From the NCBI GenBank assembly GCA_021166835.1, contig JAJPEN010000007.1:1-52953 (forward strand): a DNA stretch of 52,953 bases. The letters run 5' to 3'. Positions 47,725 through 52,953 of the stretch are shown here, piece by piece. The notes beneath the pieces are model-generated. The model was given only the letters and a program-made list of their open reading frames with translations. It had not been told where the DNA came from and did no database searches. The position numbers were made by a program, and so were the translations under genes. The DNA comes from Burkholderiaceae bacterium (GTDB taxonomy: Bacteria > Pseudomonadota > Gammaproteobacteria > Burkholderiales > Burkholderiaceae). Position 1 is the first letter of the stretch, and each line of letters begins with the position of its first letter.

Positions 47725-49296
47725 ATGACCCGTACCTTGAAATACAACGACCTGCGCGATTTCGTTGCAAGACTCGATGCGATCGGCGAATTGCGGCGCA
47801 TCGCGGTGCCGGTTTCGCCGCGGCTCGAAATGACCGTGATCGCGGATCGCGTATTGCGTTCGGGCGGGCCCGCCCTGCTCTTCGAGCGGCCGCACGAGAA
47901 CGGCCACGACTACGCGATGCCGGTGCTCGCGAACCTGTTCGGCACCACGAAGCGCGTCGCCGCCGGACTCGGCGCCGACTCGACGCAGGCGTTGCGCGAG
48001 ATCGGAGAACTGCTGGCGTGGCTGAAGGAACCCGAGCCGCCGCGCGGACTGCGCGACGCATGGGACAAGTGGCCGATGCTGCGCCAGGCGATGAAGATGT
48101 CGCTGCGCGAGATCGACTCGCGCGCACCGTGCCAGGAGATCGTGCTCGAAGGCGACGCGGTCGATCTGTCGAAGCTGCCGGTGCAGACCTGCTGGCCGGG
48201 CGATGTCGGTCCGTTGATCACCTGGGGGCTCGTCGTCACGCGCGGGCCGCAGCGGTCGCGACAGAATCTCGGCATCTATCGGCAGCAGGTGATCGGCGCG
48301 AATCGCGTGATCATGCGCTGGCTCGCGCATCGCGGAGGCGCGCTCGACTTCCTCGAACACGCGCGCACGCATCCGGGCGAACCCTTCCCGATCGCGGTCG
48401 CTCTCGGCGCCGATCCCGCGACGATGCTCGCCGCCGTCACACCAATTCCCGACACGCTGTCCGAATACCAGTTCGCCGGACTGCTGCGCGGCGCGCGCAC
48501 CGAGATCGCGAAGTGCATCGGCTGCCCGCTGCAGGTTCCGGCGCGCGCCGAGATCGTGCTCGAAGGATCGATCCTGCCCGATGCCGATTTCGTGCGAACC
48601 CGCGCGAATGCGCAGGCGCTCGGCCACGAAGGCGACCTGCCGCCGGCCGCGCGCACCGGATGGGAGATGGCGATCGAGGGACCCTTCGGCGATCACACCG
48701 GCTACTACAACGAGCGCGAATGGTTTCCGGTGTTCGCGATCGATCGCATCACGATGCGGCGCGATGCGCTCTATCACAGCACCTACACCGGCAAGCCGCC
48801 CGACGAGCCCGCGATGCTCGGTGTCGCGCTGAACGAGGTGTTCGTTCCGATCCTTCGCCGTCAGTTCCCCGAGATCGTCGACTTCTACCTTCCGCCGGAA
48901 GGATGCTCGTACCGCATCGCGATCGTCTCGATGCGCAAGCAGTATCCGGGGCACGCAAAGCGCGTGATGTTCGGCATCTGGAGCTTCCTGCGCCAGTTCA
49001 TGTACACGAAGTTCGTCGTCGTGGTCGACGACGACGTCGACGCGCGCGACTGGAAGGAGGTGATCTGGGCGATGACCACCCGCGTCGATCCGGCGCGCGA
49101 TGCGACGATCGTCGAGAACACGCCGATCGACTCGCTGGACTTCGCCTCGCCGGTGTCGGGGCTGGGCTCGAAGATCGGCATCGACGCGACCAGCAAGTGG
49201 CCGGGCGAAACGACGCGCGAATGGGGCCGCGTGATCAGGATCGACGCGCAGACCGAACGACGGGTCGATGCGATCTGGAGCGAACTCGGCCTGTAG
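47725..49296 (+). CDS. ubiD: UbiD family prenylated-FMN decarboxylase
   Basis: 523 aa. [22 protein letters not shown] at the N-terminus, [12 protein letters not shown] (prFMN/metal region), [11 protein letters not shown] and the late region with [28 protein letters not shown] are UbiD signatures. The long form matches 4-hydroxy-3-polyprenylbenzoate decarboxylase of ubiquinone synthesis. It needs UbiX for its cofactor, and no ubiX gene is seen in the window. ATG 47725 fits family starts. Its 3' end overlaps the convergent VanZ-family gene by 62 bp. Confidence 0.94.
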   Translation: MTRTLKYNDLRDFVARLDAIGELRRIAVPVSPRLEMTVIADRVLRSGGPALLFERPHENGHDYAMPVLANLFGTTKRVAAGLGADSTQALREIGELLAWLKEPEPPRGLRDAWDKWPMLRQAMKMSLREIDSRAPCQEIVLEGDAVDLSKLPVQTCWPGDVGPLITWGLVVTRGPQRSRQNLGIYRQQVIGANRVIMRWLAHRGGALDFLEHARTHPGEPFPIAVALGADPATMLAAVTPIPDTLSEYQFAGLLRGARTEIAKCIGCPLQVPARAEIVLEGSILPDADFVRTRANAQALGHEGDLPPAARTGWEMAIEGPFGDHTGYYNEREWFPVFAIDRITMRRDALYHSTYTGKPPDEPAMLGVALNEVFVPILRRQFPEIVDFYLPPEGCSYRIAIVSMRKQYPGHAKRVMFGIWSFLRQFMYTKFVVVVDDDVDARDWKEVIWAMTTRVDPARDATIVENTPIDSLDFASPVSGLGSKIGIDATSKWPGETTREWGRVIRIDAQTERRVDAIWSELGL

Positions 49297-50533
49297 CCCG
49301 CTGTGTAGTCCGTTGACCGGCCCTGTCGGTGAGCAGCCACGCGACGACGAAGGCGAGCGCGACGATGAGCGCGGGCGACGTGTCGGCGCTGCGTCCGGGA
49401 ATCGCCCGCTGCGCGAATTCGAGCGCGAGAAGCGCCAGCACGGCGAGCGAACCGAGGGCCGCCGCCGAGCGGGCGCGCGCGCCTGCCCAGCGCAGCGCGA
49501 GCACCAGCACGAAAGCGAACCAGCAGAAATAGAGCGCGAACTCGAGCGCGGACAGCGGATGGCTGCGACCCACGAGCGGCCACCAGGAAAAGCGCGCGCC
49601 GGTTCCCCAGCCGGCGTATCCGGGCGCGAGCTCGTAGGCGAGAACCGAGACGAGGGCCAGCGCCGGTGCGACGCGCGCCAGGCGGCCGTCGGCAGCGGGA
49701 ACGAGCAGCAGCAGCGAAACCGATGCGCCCGACGCGATGCCGGCCAGCTCGGACCAGGAAAGCGCGCGCCACTCGAGCAGCGCCTGCGCGACGAGCGCCA
49801 GCGCGATCGTCGCGATGAGCGCGGCCGAGGCGCGCAGCCTCGACGCGACGAGCGCCCGAAGCGCCGCGGCGACCGCCATCCATCCGAAGGCATGCTCGGC
49901 GACCCGCCAGGGATCGAAGGACGCCGCAGCGCGCAGGAACGAAAGATTCGCGCGGACGGTGCCGACGTCGAAGGTGAATCGCCACGGCGCGGTCGCGCAC
50001 GCGAGCCACGCGCCGACGACGAGCCATGCGGCGAGCGTCACCGGCGCGGCGACACGGGCGCTTCGCCCGGTGCCCCTTGGCAGGCGGTGCAGCAGCGCGG
50101 AGGCCAGCGGCAACGCGACGAAACCGAGCGTCGCGCCCGCCGAATTCATCGCCCAGTCGATCCAGCTCGAAACGCGATCCCCCAGGCAGGCCTGCGCCAG
50201 CTCCATCGACAGCGAGAACGTCACGATCGCGAGCCAGGCGACGACCCGCACCGCCACCCCCTGGTACGTCGCCGCGAAGGCCGCCGCCAGCAGCCCGGCC
50301 GGAACGTAGGCGACGAGATTGGCCAGTGCGTCGCCTCCGGACCACCAGCCGGCGGCCAGCGGCGCGGCGCAGGCTTTCGCCGGGTTCCCGGCGAGCCACT
50401 CTGAGCTCCAGGCGAGCCACTTCAGCCCCCCGGCGAGAGATCCCGAGCCCGAGGCGAGCGACTGATATGCGACGAACGCCAGATAGAGCGCCAGCGCAGC
50501 CGCGAGCGCGACGCGCCGCTCAGTCGTTCTCAC
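49235..50533 (-). CDS. VanZ-family multi-pass membrane protein
   Basis: 432 aa from GTG 50533, with about 10-11 hydrophobic segments. [16 protein letters not shown] and [35 protein letters not shown] form a VanZ-like domain (about 65-160), and a second similar half may follow ([16 protein letters not shown]). VanZ proteins are small membrane proteins linked in some species to glycopeptide tolerance, but most homologues have no known role. The basic C-terminal tail overlaps the 3' end of ubiD on the other strand. The start is uncertain because upstream in-frame codons lack membrane character. Confidence 0.75.
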   Translation of the reverse strand: MRTTERRVALAAALALYLAFVAYQSLASGSGSLAGGLKWLAWSSEWLAGNPAKACAAPLAAGWWSGGDALANLVAYVPAGLLAAAFAATYQGVAVRVVAWLAIVTFSLSMELAQACLGDRVSSWIDWAMNSAGATLGFVALPLASALLHRLPRGTGRSARVAAPVTLAAWLVVGAWLACATAPWRFTFDVGTVRANLSFLRAAASFDPWRVAEHAFGWMAVAAALRALVASRLRASAALIATIALALVAQALLEWRALSWSELAGIASGASVSLLLLVPAADGRLARVAPALALVSVLAYELAPGYAGWGTGARFSWWPLVGRSHPLSALEFALYFCWFAFVLVLALRWAGARARSAAALGSLAVLALLALEFAQRAIPGRSADTSPALIVALAFVVAWLLTDRAGQRTTQRATGRVRSRSHRPVVRSARRS

Positions 50534-50585
50534 GAGTGTTCGTCCAACGCCGGATCGTCCCGAGCCGCAGCATCGCGCGATTATC

Positions 50586-50623
50586 GACGCTTCGCGGCAC
50601 TCCGGACGCTTCGCGGCGATCCC
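50586..50623. repeat. 19-bp tandem repeat upstream of hemN
   Basis: Two full units beginning GACGCTTCGCGG (50586 and 50605) and a partial third (from 50624) that runs into the -10 element. Confidence 0.75.
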
Positions 50624-50636
50624 GACGCTGCGGCGA

Positions 50637-50642
50637 TATAAT
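50637..50642 (+). promoter_or_regulatory. Consensus -10 of hemN
   Basis: TATAAT ending 9 nt before the ATG at 50652, which would put the transcript start within about 3 nt of the start codon. No -35 or FNR-type box was recognised. Confidence 0.5.
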
Positions 50643-50651
50643 CCTGCGGAC

Positions 50652-52049
50652 ATGACTGCCGCCTCGCGCGAACCGCTGGTCATCGATGCCGAGCTGCTCG
50701 AGCGCTTCGGCGGTCGCGGACCTCGCTACACCTCCTACCCCACCGCCGATCGCTTCGACGAGCGCGTCGATGCCGATCGCTACGGCCGCGCGCTGCTCGA
50801 ACGGGCCGATCGCCGCGGCGAATCGCTCGGCCTGTACGTGCACATCCCGTTCTGCCGGGTCATCTGCTACTACTGCGCGTGCAACAAGATCGGCACGAAG
50901 CACGTCGAGCAGTCCACGCCGTACCTGGAAGCGCTGCGTCGCGAGATGACGCTCGTCACCGACCGCACCGGTCGCGGGCAGACAGTGCGCCACCTGCACT
51001 TCGGCGGCGGCACGCCCACCTTCATGCCCGACGCGGAGCTGGGCCAGCTCTTCGATTCGATGCGCGCGCATTTCGAGTTCGCCGACGACGGCGAATACTC
51101 GATCGAAGTCGACCCGCGCACCGTCGGGCCACAGCGCATCCGCACGCTGCGCGATCTCGGCCTGAACCGCATCAGCCTCGGCGTGCAGGACTTCGACCCG
51201 ACCGTGCAGGCAGCCGTCAACCGCATCCAGCCCTACGAACAGACGGTCGCGCTGATCGAAGCGGCGCGCGACAGCGGGTTCCGCTCGATCAACGTCGATC
51301 TCATCTACGGGCTGCCGAAGCAGAACCCCGAGAGTTTTCGCGAGACGTTGCGCAAGACGATCGCCGCCGCGCCCGATCGCATCGCTCTGTATCACTACGC
51401 GCACCTGCCCACGCTGTTCAAGCCGCAGCGCCGCATCTCCGAGGCCGACCTGCCCTCGTCGGAAGCGAAGGCGCGCATGTTCGAAACGGCCGTCTCGATG
51501 TTCGAGGCCGCCGGCTACCTGCACCTGGGGCTCGACCACTTCGCCCACGAGAACGACGAGCTGGCGATCGCGCAGCGCGAGGGGCGTCTGCATCGGAACT
51601 TTCAGGGCTACTGCTCGCACGATTCGGGCGACCTGATCGCGCTGGGGGTCTCGGCGATCTCGTCGGTGGGCGACGTCTACGCGCAGAACGACAAGGTGCT
51701 CGACGGCTACTACCGCCGCATCGAGCGCGGCGAACTGCCGATCGTGCGCGGCATCGCGCTCGACGAAGACGACTTCGTTCGCCGCGACGCGATCCAGTCG
51801 CTGATGTGCGATTTCTCGCTGCGCTGGGACGCGCTCGACGCGCGCCGCGGCATCGACAGCCGCAAGTGGCTGGCCGACGCGCAGGCGGCGCTGGCGCCGC
51901 TGGTCGAGGCCGGCGCCGTGCGCATGAACGAGAGCGGCGTCGAAGTACTGCCGCGCGGGCGCCTGCTGGTGCGCGCGGTCGCCATGGCCTTCGACCGCCA
52001 CCTGGCCGAGGGTGCGGCGGGCGGCGTCGGCTATTCGCGCATCGCCTGA
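50652..52049 (+). CDS. hemN: Oxygen-independent coproporphyrinogen III oxidase
   Basis: 465 aa radical-SAM enzyme. HIPFCRVICYYCACN gives the [4Fe-4S] cysteines C68, C72 and C75 plus the conserved fourth Cys of CxCN; FGGGTPTF and the SIEVDPRTV segment follow. It converts coproporphyrinogen III to protoporphyrinogen IX in haem synthesis without oxygen. The length and N-terminal ERFGGRGPRYTSYPTADRF are those of true HemN rather than HemW. It is followed 3 nt later by the carboxymuconolactone-decarboxylase-like gene. Confidence 0.97.
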   Translation: MTAASREPLVIDAELLERFGGRGPRYTSYPTADRFDERVDADRYGRALLERADRRGESLGLYVHIPFCRVICYYCACNKIGTKHVEQSTPYLEALRREMTLVTDRTGRGQTVRHLHFGGGTPTFMPDAELGQLFDSMRAHFEFADDGEYSIEVDPRTVGPQRIRTLRDLGLNRISLGVQDFDPTVQAAVNRIQPYEQTVALIEAARDSGFRSINVDLIYGLPKQNPESFRETLRKTIAAAPDRIALYHYAHLPTLFKPQRRISEADLPSSEAKARMFETAVSMFEAAGYLHLGLDHFAHENDELAIAQREGRLHRNFQGYCSHDSGDLIALGVSAISSVGDVYAQNDKVLDGYYRRIERGELPIVRGIALDEDDFVRRDAIQSLMCDFSLRWDALDARRGIDSRKWLADAQAALAPLVEAGAVRMNESGVEVLPRGRLLVRAVAMAFDRHLAEGAAGGVGYSRIA

Positions 52050-52052
52050 ACG

Positions 52053-52583
52053 ATGGCACGCATTCCGTACATGCCCGCCGATCTCGCCGAGCCGCGCGAG
52101 ATCGTCGATGCGGTACGCGCGCGCCGCGGCGGCACGCTGCTGAACCTCGACCGGATGCTGCTGCACAGCCCCGATCTCGCCGCCGGCTGGAACGCGTACC
52201 TCGGCGCGGTGCGCACGCGGCTGTCGTTGTCGCCGAAGCTGCGCGAACTCGCCATGTGCGTCGTCGCGGTGCTCAACGACGCCGAGTACGAATTCGTCCA
52301 CCATTCTCCGGAGTTCCTCGAGGCGGGCGGAACGCAGGCGCAGCTGGACGCGCTGCGCGACCCCGATGCCGCGCGCCGCGACGAAGCGAACTTCGACGAG
52401 ACTGAACGCGCAGCGCTCGCCGTCGCGATCGCGAGCACGCACACGGTGCGGGTGCCCGAAGCCGATCTCGACGCGCTGGCCCGCCGGCTCGGCGAACGCG
52501 CAACCGTCGAATTCGTGGCGACCGTCGCTGCCTACAACATGGTTTCGCGCTTCCTCGTCGCGCTCGGCATCGAGCCGGAGTGA
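52053..52583 (+). CDS. Carboxymuconolactone decarboxylase family protein (AhpD-like fold)
   Basis: 176 aa, start 3 nt after hemN. RLSLSPKLRELAMCVVAVLNDAEYEFVHHSPEFLEAG is the characteristic helix pair with the conserved His. There is only one Cys near the site, so it is unlike the CxxC peroxidase AhpD. Homologues act on lactones or as redox accessory proteins. Close spacing implies co-transcription with hemN; a haem-linked role is unproven. Confidence 0.85.
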   Translation: MARIPYMPADLAEPREIVDAVRARRGGTLLNLDRMLLHSPDLAAGWNAYLGAVRTRLSLSPKLRELAMCVVAVLNDAEYEFVHHSPEFLEAGGTQAQLDALRDPDAARRDEANFDETERAALAVAIASTHTVRVPEADLDALARRLGERATVEFVATVAAYNMVSRFLVALGIEPE

Positions 52584-52625
52584 TCTCGGCAAGTGAGTCT
52601 CTACGCCGGCTGCTGCGCAGCCCGC

Positions 52626-52816
52626 TTGACAAGCCTGAAGCTTACGCGTACCCTGCGCCGCGCATACCGAACGAGTCGTCCATCTTTGCGTGTCCAGCCG
52701 GCCTGCCCTCCGGGCAGCGCGTCTCGAATACCTGATTGTTCCTCTTGATCTGTCTGCCGCCGCGGCGAAGACGCCCCGGTGTATTCCCGAACGCGTAACG
52801 AATGGAGCGCAAAAAC
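52626..52816 (+). promoter_or_regulatory. Promoter and long leader of the cold-shock gene
   Basis: TTGACA (52626-52631), 17-nt spacer, TACCCT (52649-52654) predict a leader of about 155 nt before ATG 52817. Long leaders that refold in the cold are usual for cspA-type genes; I did not model the folding. Confidence 0.55.
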
Positions 52817-52953
52817 ATGAGCAATCGAGTGACCGGCGTGGTCAAGTGGTTCAACGAGTCGAAGGGTTTCGGTTTCATCGCCCCCGATGACGGCAGCGCG
52901 GATCTCTTCGCGCACTTCTCCGAAATCCAGGGAAGCGGATTCAAGACGCTGCA
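52817..52953 (+). CDS. Cold-shock protein, CspA family (3' end outside window)
   Basis: The first 45 codons are present. [18 protein letters not shown] contains RNP1 (KGFGFI) and DLFAHFSEI contains RNP2, the RNA-binding motifs of the single OB-fold cold-shock proteins (about 67-70 aa). GGAG lies 9 nt before the chosen ATG; an in-frame ATG at 52802 overlaps that site and is less likely. It binds single-stranded RNA or DNA as a chaperone or antiterminator. Confidence 0.95.
   Translation, partial: MSNRVTGVVKWFNESKGFGFIAPDDGSADLFAHFSEIQGSGFKTL

Overview
The window is 53 kb of high-GC bacterial DNA with densely packed genes, many stop/start overlaps and almost no unexplained coding space. It suggests a beta-proteobacterium of the order Burkholderiales: tkt-gapA-pgk-pyk-fba-purC-purE-purK-sua5 lie in the order I know from Burkholderia and Bordetella relatives, and there is a DUF1631 protein, a BoxR-type benzoate regulator and a TRAP transporter. 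The assignment is inferred from gene content and order, not from a phylogeny. No rRNA, tRNA, CRISPR array, phage gene or insertion sequence was seen.

Region 1 (1-13590) begins with the 3' end of a glutaryl-CoA dehydrogenase gene. It then holds a catabolic cluster: a MetE-like zinc methyltransferase, a CaiB CoA-transferase, HyuB and HyuA (ATP-dependent cyclic-amide hydrolase subunits), an Asp/Glu-racemase/maleate-isomerase family enzyme, and a three-gene TRAP importer, all on the minus strand. A GntR/FCD regulator follows, and divergent from it are a PyrK-like reductase, a PyrD-like flavoenzyme and a two-domain EthD-like protein. One palindromic operator, ATGGTCGACCAT or a one-base variant, overlaps the -10 element of three promoters (dctPQM-racemase, hyuAB-caiB, pyrK-pyrD-ethD), which ties these genes into one regulon. 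I infer uptake and breakdown of a carboxylated cyclic amide or imide. This is the best candidate here for an undescribed pathway.

Region 2 (13607-19780) holds a MaoC-like dehydratase, uracil phosphoribosyltransferase, a benzoate-CoA ligase with its BoxR-type regulator (no boxABC genes in the window), an alpha/beta hydrolase and a triple-domain universal stress protein.

Region 3 (19773-36575) is the central-metabolism backbone on the minus strand, with two insertions relative to the order I expect. One is hyi / tauE (frameshifted) / ydhR-like between purC and fba. The other is a four-gene cassette between pyk and pgk: Tat-like secreted protein, PqqD-like protein, HprK-related kinase A and NTP_transf_5 nucleotidyltransferase. 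This resembles the computationally defined but biochemically uncharacterised HPr-rel-A system.

Region 4 (36600-52953) holds a gene encoding AdoMet decarboxylase fused to spermidine synthase, with an in-frame five-copy 21-bp tandem repeat. It continues with rsmE, an orphan barstar-like gene, a DUF1631 gene, maeB, an aminotransferase, a lytic transglycosylase, ubiD, a VanZ-family membrane protein, hemN, a carboxymuconolactone-decarboxylase-like gene and the start of a cold-shock gene.

A theme across the window is short tandem repeats (7, 11, 12, 13, 14, 19, 21, 22 and 42 bp) placed at gene ends, often covering or touching stop codons, plus one hairpin of about 95 nt that serves as a terminator.
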